DNA of 64,000 nt from Parastagonospora avenae f. sp. tritici 18332-5. Its lineage: Eukaryota > Ascomycota > Dothideomycetes > Pleosporales > Phaeosphaeriaceae. The notes under the pieces were generated by a model that did not search any database, was not told the origin of the DNA, and saw nothing but the letters and a program-made list of their open reading frames with translations. Positions 35,208 through 45,865 of this stretch are shown here, piece after piece. Every line of letters begins with the position of its first letter. Positions within the stretch are counted from its first letter, which is position 1. Both the position numbers and the translations under genes were made by a program. The stretch covers positions 780,712 to 844,711 of the forward strand of contig JAFJTR010000005.1 of assembly GCA_022559985.1 (NCBI GenBank), given 5' to 3'.

Positions 35208-36390
35208 ATGTCAAGCAAGATGCAGGCAGCCGAAATTGTGAAGGTAAGGCTTTACGTCACGGAGGATCGGGTTGAATTAGTATCATGCGCTGATACCAAA
35301 ACCAGTACAAAGAGCCATACAAGCTATGCGAGCGCCCTTTACCTCGGTGTAGAGAGCATGATCTCCTCGTTCGCGTTCACGCAGCTGGTTTTTGTCACTC
35401 CGATCTTCAAGTACTGAATGGGCAATTCCCAATCTCCGACCTTCCCATGATCCCTTCGCACGAACCAGCTGGGGAGATCGTTCATATCGGTGCTGCAGTC
35501 CAGGGATCATGGAAAATTGGAGACCGTGTTGGCATCCTGAACTTCAAGAATGCTTGTGGAAGCTGTGTAGGCTGTCGTCAGCACAAGCGGAGAGCGACCC
35601 GCCCTGATCCGCGCTTCTGCCAGAGGCGAGAGATGGCTGGTTTCAGACACCATGGTGCGTTTGCGCAGTATATGTTGGCAGATCCCAATACGACCGTGCA
35701 TCTCCCTGATGCGATATCATATGAGCAGGGAGCACCGCTCATGTGTGCAGGTGTATGTACCTCTGCAGCCAAGCAGGAATATGCTAACACAAGAGAAAGG
35801 CAACGGCTTGGGGTGCACTACAGAAACTATCTCCAGAAGTAAAAGCTGGTGAGATAGTCGCGATCGTGGGCATTGGTGGTGTAGGTCATTTGTGCGTTCA
35901 GTTCGCGAAAGCCCTGGGATATAAGACGGTGGCCATCGACAATCGCCATGAAGGTCGCCAGCTTGCACAGAACTTGCCCAAACACCTGAGGCCAGAATTA
36001 ATCGTCGACTCCACTGTTAGCACAGCTGATGAGGAAATTCTAGGATTCACTTCTGGTGAAGGTCTCGCTGGAATCGTCGTCTGCACTGATTCTATACTGG
36101 CCAATGCTTGGAGCTTTCAGCAATTGGGTAGCAAAGGGGTCATGGTGCCACTCGGTCTCCCTGCAGAGAAGTGGCAATTCGACTCCGAAGCTATGGTTTT
36201 TCGCGAGCTCACCATCAAAGGCAGCTATGTGGCTAGTGCGGAAGAGGTCGAGAAAATGTTTGAGATCGTGGCCGAGCAAGGCATCTCGTCGCATCTAACA
36301 GTATTGGATTTTGATCAAATACCATCCTTGGTCGAAAGGTACTTGCATACTTCCATGAAAGGAAGGTTAGTAATAAGAATCGCGCAATAA
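35208..36390 (+). CDS. Zinc-dependent alcohol dehydrogenase (MDR family)
   Basis: Three exons (35208-35243, 35306-35752, 35800-36390) encode 357 aa. Catalytic zinc ligands are visible in HAAGFCHSDLQVLNG and IPSHEPAGEIV. The structural zinc lobe has four cysteines (NACGSCVGCRQHKRR...RFC). The coenzyme domain has GIGGVGHLCVQFAKALG and the AIDNR segment, where the Asp favours NAD over NADP. The length is normal for yeast-type ADHs. It would oxidise primary or secondary alcohols, or reduce aldehydes, in the cytosol. Divergent arrangement with the NodB-like hydrolase suggests co-regulation. Confidence 0.92.
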
Positions 36391-36661
36391 ATTAGCCTTA
36401 GCAGTAGGTTCGAGCAAGGTTAGCAAAGGAGCTAGGCCTCCCGCTGATTTGGAGTCGTTTGGAGAGCAGCGCACGAAGACGCGATCGATTACAAACTGTA
36501 GACCCACTTCAATTAGCGCTTCTTGAAGACCGTGCATTGCCATGTTAGTTGTACTTGAGATGCTCAGGATGCGTACATAAAAGTTTGTCTAAGCTGTCTA
36601 CGGATTGGAAGATCTCTCAGAACTTTAGCACCGGTCAAACCATCGATTCGTTGCAGTTGAG

Positions 36662-38460
36662 ATGTCTGTCTTCTTCGATTCGCCTATAAGGTTCGTACCT
36701 ACATATTTGTCTGCGCGACTAAAGCTTTGCTGGGACTGACGAAGCCAAAGAGAGGATCTTGTGGCTGCTGGTGACGCAGAGCTACTTTTAGAACATGTTG
36801 GAGTTACTGAGGGCATTTCTTCGCAGGAATCGGGACAATATCGGCAATTACTTGCTGCGGTCCATGACGTGGCGGAGCACATACTCGAGTTGCCGGACTA
36901 TGTAGCGCATACAGATACGGAAGCGTATCCTCGTGAACAAATCCATCGACCCACGGAAGGAGAGCAGGACTTTGGTCACGCTTGGGCTCATAAGTTTTTG
37001 ATTCGGGGTAGTCCTGCAGGAGAACTGCTTCGAGGCAAGACCGTGTGTCTTAAGGACAACATTGCAGTTGCTGGTGTGCCTCAGTTCTTCGGTACAGACG
37101 CAATTCCCGCATGGACTCCCCATGCTGATGCTACTGTCGTCAGTCGGGCATTAGTTGCTGGTGCTGACATTGTTGGCACGACCATCTGCGAGAATTTCTG
37201 TAACTCAACCTCTTCGTTCACGGTAAGCTGCAAAGATCCAAACTCAAGCCTACTTACAATTACTGATCGAGATGTGAAGAGTGCCCAAGGCACAGTTCAT
37301 AACCCATACGCTGAAGGCTACTCTGCGGGTGGTAGTACCTCCGGGGGTTGCGCTGTGGTGGGCGGTGGACTTGTCGACATCGCTATTGGAGCAGATCAAG
37401 GAGGAAGCATTCGGGTTCCGTCCTCTTTTTGCGGTTGTGAGTATGGCCTGAACTTGTACAAGATAAACGGCTGATCGTTCGATATTAAGGTGTCGGGTTG
37501 AAGCCCACTCATGGGCTTGTTCCATATACTGGCATTTCCAGCGGCGATGCGATCAACGACCATGCTGGCCCAATTGCAAGATGTGTCGCTGATGTAGCGT
37601 CATGTTTGGACGCAATTAGTGGGCGAGATGACTTCGATGATAGAACACTAGGTGCGCCAAAGTACGGCTCCGGAGAATACTTGAGCAACCTACAGCCATC
37701 CGTCAAAGGGATGAAGATAGGTGTTCTGGCTGAAGGGTTCGAACACCGATTAGTCGACGAGGATATCAAAGCTATTGTGATGAACGCTGCTTCATCGTTC
37801 AAACGGCTTGGTGCAACCGTGCAGGAGGTCTCTTTACCATTACATCTGGAAGGACCGGCCATCTGGACCATTCAGCAACGTATTGCAGGTACTCTGGGAA
37901 TGCTCGGATATGCACATGGACGGCGCGGTCTTTTCTCGACAGCATACGAAGCAGCACGACAGCCATGGACAAACGAGACTTTCCAGAAACTCTTCCCATC
38001 AACGAAAAACACCATTATCAACGGTCTCTCCCTCATGCGAAACTATCCTGGTCTATACACGAAAACCATGAACATCGCACAGCTTCAGCGAGATTCATAT
38101 GAAAATCTCTTCCAGGAGTACGACCTTATCTTAATGCCCACAACGCCATTCGTAGCGCCACGAAATGTTGAGTGGGAACGCGGAGACCCGCCGATTGACG
38201 CTTTGAAGCCGAGTATGGGTATTACCATCAACACAGCCATCTTTGATGTGACAGGTCATCCCGCCATGTCTTTGCCAGTAGGTTTTGCGCCTTCGAGGGA
38301 CGACTCAAGCATCTTGTTGCCAGTCGGTATGCAAATCGTTGGAGGTCTCTGGCAAGAGCAAAAGATGCTTAATGCGGGCTATGCATGGGAGTCAGCCAAC
38401 GATTGGAAAAAGATCGGCGTGACGCACGAGCAAGGACTAAAAGCTTCAACGAAGTTGTGA
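36662..38460 (+). CDS. Amidase signature family hydrolase
   Basis: Four exons (36662-36690, 36745-37222, 37280-37436, 37490-38460) encode about 544 aa. The small first exon (MSVFFDSPI) is inferred because the long frame has no ATG before 36761; splicing gives SQREDLVAAGDAELLLEH, which fits the family. The Ser-cisSer-Lys triad is visible: Lys in GKTVCLKDNIAVAG, cis-Ser in YSAGGSTSGGCAVV, and nucleophile Ser in GADQGGSIRVPSSFCG. Members release ammonia or amines from linear amides. It follows the alcohol dehydrogenase on the same strand and ends 92 bp from the convergent SDR gene. It is the best candidate in the window for hydrolysing an amide made by the NodB-like enzyme, which is inferred. 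Confidence 0.9.
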
Positions 38461-38552
38461 AATATTAGAAAGTTTTAAAGTTCGACGTTTGTAACCATGA
38501 TTGCTTAGTCAACATTTTCTTTATCAACTAGATCGCATGGCGGTGCAAGTTA

Positions 38553-39468
38553 TCAGTTTATTGTATAGCCGCCATCCACCACAAGTGCATGGCCTTGAAT
38601 GAAAGAGGCTTGAGCCGAGCACAAGAACAGTACAGCATCAGCCACTTCTTCTGGCTGTCCCATCCTTTTCATAGGTGCTATGTCGATGGCAGGTTTTAGC
38701 GCCTCTGCCATGGCTTTCGAAGTCGTTGTCATGGGCGTTTCAATGACGCCCGGACACACACAATTCACTCGTATATCATTCTCAGAGTAGTCGATCGCGT
38801 TAGCTCGAGTCATGTTGATAATGGCAGCTTTGGATGCACAGTATGCGGCTGATGTCCGTCAGAAAGCTCTGGGAAAGGAGACGTCGCAAAACTGTTGACT
38901 GACCAGCACCCGGCCTCGCTACAACGCCTAGCTGGCTTGCAATATTGACGATAGAGCCTCTTTGCTTAGAGTGCTCCTGAAGCGGCTCCTGCTTCAACAT
39001 GTTTCTCAATTGAGCGCGGCAACTGAGCCACGAGCCTCGGTAATTGATGTTGTTCAGTCTGTCAAACGCGTCCGTGGTCATCTCTACTGCCTTGATTACA
39101 TCTCCACCCAGAATTCCTGCGCAGTTGACTGCATAGTCGAGTCGCGAGAACATGGCGAATGTTTCGTCGTGGAATGCATCGACAAATTTCTCATCAGAGA
39201 TGTCTCCTGCCATGTCCAGTATTTCAGCGGCAGAATTGATGCTCAATATGGCAGCTCTGGTCTGAGCGAGCGTGTTCGGATTGATGTCGGTGATTGCAAT
39301 CCTTGAACAACCTGCACGCGCAAAGCCTTTGGCGATGGCGGCGCCGATGCCTTGGTTGCATCAGTAGTCGTAGATAATGGGAGAAAAAAGGTGCTGGGAT
39401 TGCATACCAGTTCCTCCAGCTCCTGTGATCACAACTACACCAGGCAGCTCTCTTGCGAACGATGTCAT
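38553..39468 (-). CDS. Short-chain dehydrogenase/reductase
   Basis: Three exons (39468-39408, 39350-38904, 38848-38553) encode about 267 aa. The cofactor motif VVITGAGGTGIGAAIAKGFA is split by intron 1. NCAG follows in YAVNCAGILGG, the Ser region in GSIVNIASQ, and the catalytic pair as YCASK just after the second intron. The C-terminus CPGVIETPM, then FIQGHALVVDGGYTIN, is typical of classical SDRs. The acidic residue after beta 2 (AITDIN) suggests NAD(H). It converges with the amidase and shares a 225-bp divergent promoter with the regulator gene at 39694. The likely role is oxidation of a hydroxyl group in the same pathway, which is inferred. Confidence 0.92.
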
Positions 39469-39693
39469 ATTGGCTGATGCTCTAACGTTACCGGCTCGTC
39501 TGCTTCAACTGTGCGGCCGAATGGAAAGCTCAAGATATGAACCATGACGTCTCATGTAATCACTGACGGCGCATAATCGGCGGCACTGCCCATGGAGCCC
39601 GTTGGAGTCGCCCATTGCAATCTTTCGGAGTAGGCGGGATTGCGCCGAAAACGCCGTGGGTGGGCCGATTCGAGGACGCTAAGTTCCGCTTCG

Positions 39694-42267
39694 ATGAAGA
39701 GGATAAGACCCACAGGCGCCCGCCACTCGCCTCCAACAGACCTCCAACCTCCTCCACGGCATGATGCTCACCGAACACACCATATGCACAGACTCACTCA
39801 CACGTGCAGCCATTGCTCCAGAAGCTTCAAGCGTGCAGAACACCTGACCCGCCATCTCCGCACACGTTTGTACCCCACAACGAGGCCCACTTTTGCGCAC
39901 ATTGGGATTAGCTAAATCGTCCTACAGACACGAGAGAGAAGCCATACGCATGCCATTGCGGGGCGGCATTCACCCGTCGTGATCTGTTGACCAGACATTG
40001 GCGCATCACACAGCATGCTGGTAATGCTGGTGCCAGAAATGTGACAGGATCATCTGGCTCAGCGACAGTAGGCAACGCTCAACCGCAAAGCTTGTCGCAC
40101 GCGCTCAGCAACACCTCGAATGGCCCGAGTATTGTTGGCCCAGCGGCGACAGAAGGGACCCTTGCTGCGCAGGTGCATCGGAGCCAGATTGACCTAGGTG
40201 CTCCTGCTGCCCCTTTTCAAGATGGACATGTTCATCTCATTGCGCCCGGTACGTTCGTCCAGTGGATCCAAGTCAGACTAGATCTGACAAAGTAGAATTA
40301 CACCATGCAACATATCATGATGAAGGCTTTGATGAATTCCGTGACTTTGTCAATTTCATTGACGGTGTAGGACTGTCTGCCCAATGGACGCCCGAGTATG
40401 ACTTCGACTGGATGCGCCTCAATGACCAACACCAAGTTTCTCGGCGGCACACACCCGAGCCAAACAGAGTGCAATCGCCCGCTGCCGAAGACATTGGTAC
40501 ACCGTTTAGCACGTGGTTGCCTTCAGCGCCCGCTGATGATCAAGTACGGCTGGCTTCAGATATAGGTGACGGTTGGTCAAATCTCCATGTGTTTGTTGTC
40601 GCAGCTGCTAAGCAATATCGATAGATGTGCGTGAGCGACGAACCAGGAACGGAACGTACCATGTCACAGATGAACATCGGAATTTCTTGGTATCTATGCT
40701 TGAGAGTCTCCCTTCTTCGATAACGAATTTCGAGATACCCTCGCGCCATACTCTGACACGATACATAACAGCCTTTTTTGGCGGTTTCCACTCTCACTTC
40801 CCTTTCATACATGCGCCCACGTACAAGCCTTCGTCGTCTCCACTTGAGCTTACATTATCCATGTGTGCTGCTGGTGCGCAGTACTGTTTCGAGCGAAGAA
40901 GCTCTGAACGTCTTTTTCGTGTCGCGAAGGCAATTGTTCTCGAGCGCCTTCGTCAAGAAGAATCACACTTCGGCTCCCAGACCTTGGCCTTGACCATCAG
41001 CCCGTCCCCAGGAGCAGTCCCGGCCATCAGACGCGCCGGACCTTGGTCACCTCTGGACTTGGCAAAGACGGTACTCATTCTCGTGGGCTTTGCGACATGG
41101 GAACGCAAAGACTTGCTGCAAGAGGCTTTTGTGCTCCGAAGCCTCCTCGTTCAGACTCTTCGTGACATTGGCTTGAGTGAGGAACAGCCCACCACGAACG
41201 GCTCTACCTCCAGATCGGCAATGTGGGATCAATGGGTCCAGCGAGAGTCTTCTAGGCGTACAAAGCTGGTAGCTTTCTGTTACATCAACGTCCATACGAT
41301 CGCGTACGATACATACCCTCTCCTCTGGAGCAGCGAATTACATCTGCGGCTACCTTGCTGCACATCAGAGTGGGAAGCTTCTAGTGCCGCACAGTGGGCA
41401 GCTCTGCAGCGTGACGGGAAAGACAATCAGATGCTGTTCCAACATGCGCTGTCAATTTTGCTTCAAGGATCGGGAGGCGCCGAATTCGTTCGCCCTATTC
41501 CGAGTCCTATAGGGAACTACATCCTCCTCCATGCACTCCTACAACGCATTCACGTCGTGCGCGAACTCTCCTTTTCAGCCTCATCGCCCGCGACGCTATC
41601 AGCCGCGGAGCTAGACCTTATTAGCCGCGCTCTCCGATCATGGACCTCGCTATGGCAACAAACCCCAGAATCGATACTGGATCCAAATAATGAGAGCGGC
41701 CCTATACCGTTCACATCCAGCGCGCTGCTCGTCGTTGCGTATGTCCGGCTATCACTCAACATAGGACCGCATCGCCACCTGGACAGCCGCAACGCTGACA
41801 TCATAGCATCTAGACTCACCGAGCTCCCAGAAATTGAGCGGAACGAGAATCTTCTTTCTGCACTGCTGTACTCAACTCACGCGCTTAGTATACCCGTCCG
41901 ACTCGGCATCGATCGTGTGGCGCGCAGTCAAGCTTTCTTCTGGAGTGTCCAGCATGCTATCTCGAGTTTTGAATGTGCCGTGTTCCTGGGGAAGTGGCTT
42001 TGTTCAATACCAAGACCGTTCCAAGAGGTGGCGTTGTCGCGATCTGAACATCGCATCTTACATTGGGTTCAGTGTATCATCAAGGAAGCGTATGCCGTGA
42101 CCGACTTCGAAGAAGCCGAGGAGGGTCTTGAAGTACCCCATGAGCCATTTTCACTTGGTCTCGCGGTATTGAACATATGGTGTAGGTTCTTTCGGGGCAA
42201 CACACAATGGCAGTTCGTTGTTAATTTGGGTCTGAGTCTGGAGAGGTATATGAAGACCTTATCTTGA
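39694..42267 (+). CDS. C2H2 plus fungal_trans transcription factor
   Basis: Four exons (39694-39865, 39928-40248, 40293-40565, 40625-42267) encode about 802 aa. Two zinc fingers are visible: CSHCSRSFKRAEHLTRHLRTH, whose last His is created by splicing, and then YACHCGAAFTRRDLLTRHWRITQH. A Ser/Ala-rich linker leads to a long helical domain (about residues 270-800) with FGGFHSHFPFIHAPTY, typical of the fungal_trans regulatory domain. The start could also be the ATG at 39784. Proteins of this layout are nuclear activators of carbon- or nitrogen-use genes or of secondary metabolism. Its position, divergent from the SDR at the end of the catabolic group, makes it a good candidate local regulator, which is inferred. 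Confidence 0.85.
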
Positions 42268-43059
42268 ATACAATCCCTCGATGGCGCACGCGTAAATCCC
42301 AAGAGTGACTTTGCTACTGGTGAAGTGTGGGCCATTCAGTCTGACAGACGCCATTCATTGTAAAATGCTAAGCAGCTTCTCTACGCAACCTAGGGGCTTC
42401 TGACACGCCAATTAGCTTGTTCTTTGGCCTACTTAGTTTGATCAACCATAACGAGAGTGCCAGAACATAGTCAAACAAAGGAAGAAGGTGAAGGAGAAGG
42501 TACAAGAGGGGAAATATATGGCGTCGTAGATCCTGAAGTGCTTCGCGCAAAAGCCCGGTAATGCAAGATTCTGACATCTGCGTGATTTCACGTGTAACAG
42601 GAAGGCTTCCAGCAGCTCATGTGGCACATTGACGATTATCGTAGCGCGTAAGATTTTTAACGTACTTCTGTCTCAAGTATCTCAGGATGTCGCAATAGAA
42701 TAGTCGTCGAACCACTTGGCCCACAGACCATAGCAGCAGTTTGCACATGGCCAACTAGCCTGCACAGTAAAGTAGCTAGCACTGCAACTCGTCCCCACCT
42801 GACCAACGCGCCACTAGCGCCATCATAATTCCAGTAACGGCCGGGCATGGGAGGCGGCGCTGGCACGAGCTGCTGCTAATCTGCTTGCTACTCGACAAGC
42901 ACAAACGACGCCAACTCGCGGCCGCCGAAATGTGCTACTTTATGCAACGTGACGATGGAACCAGTGGCGCATGAACATCAGTAAAAGCGACGGAAGCCTC
43001 GCGGGTGGCTGGCGCGGATTGCGGAGGGAAAAAGGCCAAAAATAACCCATATCCTAGTA
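42268..43059. other. Intergenic, left flank of the pogo-type element
   Basis: No gene recognised. The TA at 43058-43059 is the left target dinucleotide of the transposon. Confidence 0.5.
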
Positions 43060-43171
43060 ACGTACCCCACGGGCGAGTCGGCCACTCTGCCAAGACCCCA
43101 CCAAAATCAGCTATTGCAAATAGCAAAAAAGGCACCTTAACCTTTTGTACAGTACTGCAAAGTAGAGTGTA

Positions 43172-44812
43172 TTAATTAGAGACTATTTCTTCTACTTTTT
43201 TACATGTGCGCGAGTTGTGCCCAGCCTCGCCGCAGCGTCCACAGCGCCTTTGAGTTGGCTCGCTACCCTCAGCGCGCGCGCTCTTCTTTGCCTTCTTCCT
43301 ATCGCTACGCGCTGCAAACTCCTTTAATGTAGTCAGGCGCACGCCATCTTCAGCCGTAAGGGTCCCCTCAGCCTGTATGCGCTTTCTCTTGCGCGCTTTA
43401 CGGCGTGAGGCGGCCTCATTGGCTGCCTGAAGCTCCTTGACTTGGTTGCTCATCAACACCAAGGAATGCGCCATCTTCTCTGCGCCTTTGGCGAGCTTTT
43501 CAACCGCCTTAACTATATAGGTAGGCGAGCTATTAACGTGCCTCTGAATCCTCTCTCGAATCAGCGTTAATTGCGACCTAAATTCTAGGGTATTACTTAG
43601 GGTTTTAGACACCTAAGGCGTGTCGTTGATAGTGGGTAGTGTGGGTGTACGCAGGCGGACATCAAGCTTCGATATCACCGCCTCTGCGTTAAGTGGGACC
43701 AAGCCAGCACCTCAAAAGCCTCCCCGGATATTGCTTTTAGTAATAGCGCCCTTAAAAGCACTAATAAAGCAGGGCAGGAACTCGAGTTTAGTGATGTAGT
43801 TGATCTTGTTGCGCATCAGGTTTTCGGCTTAGCGCCTATACGCCTTCTTTAGCGGCGAGAAACAACCTACATCAAGAGGCTGCAGGAGGTGCGACGAGTG
43901 AGGGGGCATGCAGAGAGTGATAATCTTGTTCTCCTTGCAGTACTGCTGGAATTTAAGCGAGCCGTGGCTCTCGTGGCCGTCGATAACGAGCAAACGATAG
44001 CTTCCTATAGTCCTCTTCTTTGTGTGCGCGTTAAAGTGCTTTAATCACTCAAGACTAAGCTTAATTGTTGTCTAGCCGTTCTTAGAGACTGCAGTAACCC
44101 AATCGCGAGGTAGATTATCCTCCTTGTACCAGGCAGAGAGGTAGTTCTTGCCTTGGAAGATGATAAAGGGTGGGATTGCCTACCCTGTCGCGTTGATCCC
44201 TTGGATTACTGTAGTCCACTCGCGATTACCCTGCTGAACGCTCTTCGGCCGTCCTTAACGCTCAGAGCCTGTGACTACTGCTCTAGTTAATATTATGCCT
44301 ATTATAAAGCTAGACTTGTTAAAGTTATAGGTGTCCTTATTAAGGATGCTGTGCTTAGCCTTTGTATTCTCTACAAGTCGGAACCAGCCTTGTATAACCT
44401 CAGGATCCTCGCAGAGGGCTCGCTTATAGTCGTACTTGCGATTAAACTTAACTTTAAGCTTAGAGCGACGTTTGACAAAGGTTAGAGCCCAGTTAACGCC
44501 TACTGGCGGCTGGCCACGCTCCTTACGCAGTAGATCAGCCATATCCTTAACAGCAGCAAGCTGTGGCGGAAATCCTCGCGCGTCAAGATCGAGTATATGC
44601 TGGACAATCATCTCCTCCTCAGTTAGACGAAGATTTGCTGAGTTGGGCGTGCAATCGCGTCTGAACTGCTTTCCAGCGCGTCGATCGCTGAGGGTTGTAT
44701 GAGAGACTCTGTAGATTGCTGCAGCGCGTCTTAGAGATAGCGTCGCGTCTTGTTAGATAGCTTCAAGCGCAAGCTTTACACGCACTTCTTTAGAAGGTTC
44801 TATCTGATAATG
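43172..44812 (-). pseudogene. pogo-type (DDE_1) transposase with transition-type stops
   Basis: One continuous minus-strand frame covers the whole protein: HTH of Psq type (LSLRRAAAIYRVSHTTLSD), CENP-B-like HTH (LTEEEMIVQHILDLDARGFPP), DDE_1 catalytic core (LLVIDGHESH, SSHLLQPLDVGCFSPLKKAY) and a C-terminal CCHC knuckle (RRCGRCGEAGHNSRTC). There is no frameshift, but about six in-frame stops occur, at positions where relatives have Trp, Gln or Arg. The first catalytic Asp region, usually NFDETGF, reads NFNKSSF, consistent with G-to-A changes. The protein cannot be functional. Confidence 0.88.
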
Positions 44813-44872
44813 TTGTTAATATATCGCGTTTCTACTGTTTGCAACAATTGATTTTAGTCAGGTCTTGGCAGA

Positions 44873-44906
44873 GTGGCCGACTCGCCCGTGTGGCCGACTC
44901 GCCCGT
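44873..44906. repeat. Tandem 17-bp duplication in the right terminal repeat
   Basis: GTGGCCGACTCGCCCGT occurs twice head-to-tail (44873-44889, 44890-44906). The left terminal repeat holds it once, inverted, at 43069-43085. The duplication makes the right end 17 bp longer. Confidence 0.9.
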
Positions 44907-44917
44907 GGGGTACGTTA

Positions 44918-45865
44918 TTCGATATTGGCCACTCGGGGAAAGTTTAGCACATATATACTCAAACTCCGGCATGGCTGGATAGTGAGATAAGCACTATTCG
45001 AACCCGCGTTCCGCTCAAGTCGTAATTTCCAAAGCAGAGATGAAAGTGGCCGCTGTGCTAAAGGATATAGGTAATGATGAAATTATGGCTGTTCGAAACG
45101 CTTATAACTCGCAGATGGCCTTGCCCGCGATCGGTGATAGGAACAGATATCTCGACTCAGAGGATTATATCCTGGTGTTGTAAACGGGGCCGAGCTTATT
45201 GGTGATAGACGGGACGGTGATAGACGGGACAGTGATAGACGGGACAGTGATAGACGGGACAGTGATAGACGGGACAGTGATAGACGGGACAGTAATAGAG
45301 CGGGAGCCGGCTTTAGGTAAGCGCAGGAACGTCAGACACGACCAGTGTGCGTGCATCTACGCTTCAAAGACCACGAAAGATATAAGAAACATAGCTAGCG
45401 GTCTAGCAAGATATCCGAGACAGTATGCGAAGGATGTGCGGCTCGCAGGGCGAATATAGAGAGCACATCCTAAGCTACGGAAGAATTGTAACGGAAGCGA
45501 ACACGAAATGTAGATAGGAAAACCGCAGCATTTGAGACTGGGTAGGAGGAGTTCTGGGTAGATGCAGAGATGGGGACGTGAAATCTCAAATATGTATGAT
45601 GCCTCTGGTCTGTTGGAAGAGCAGAGACTTCATCGTGTCTCCCGAGGGCTCGCGTGCATCTGATGCAGGTATCTTCAACAAAGATGCACACATGGAGAAG
45701 CCATTCTTGGTCATGCAACACGATCTCCAGACTTGAACACATTGCGGTGGCTTGTTGTTGCTGAGGATGTGGGACGGGTGACGAGTGACGTTCGGAGGCT
45801 TGGTCGGAAGCTCGCAAGCTCGGAATCTTCCGCGCCATCAATGCTTCGCCTAAGCTTAGAACTCC
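44918..45865. other. Right flank of the transposon with minisatellite
   Basis: Holds the 15-bp tandem repeat at 45202-45298. The flanking sequence contains fragments of open frame (MKVAAVLKDIGNDEIMAV near 45040; TTKDIRNIASGLARYP near 45372) that look protein-like but match no family I know. A decayed gene split by the repeat is possible. Confidence 0.4.
45202..45298. repeat. 15-bp minisatellite, six and a half units
   Basis: GTGATAGACGGGACA is repeated head-to-tail; the first unit ends in G and the last is partial (GTAATAG). The period is a multiple of three, so both strands stay open (VIDGT on plus, SITVP on minus). Those frames are repeat artefacts unless shown otherwise. Confidence 0.95.

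Larger units (their letters stand above)
43060..44915 (-). mobile_element. pogo/Fot1-type transposon (1,856 bp), inactivated
   Basis: The ends are inverted repeats starting ACGTACCCCACGGGCG: 38 nt on the left (43060-43097) and 55 nt on the right (44861-44915). The right end is the same sequence with a 17-bp unit duplicated in tandem. Both ends are flanked by TA (43058-43059, 44916-44917), the target site of Tc1/pogo elements. The size is that of fungal Fot1-like elements. The single transposase frame fills the interior. A second, diverged copy lies at 62147. Confidence 0.92.

Noticed and set aside
45165..45459. Reading frames on both strands with VIDGT or SITVP repeats
   Set aside because: They are open only because the minisatellite period is a multiple of three.
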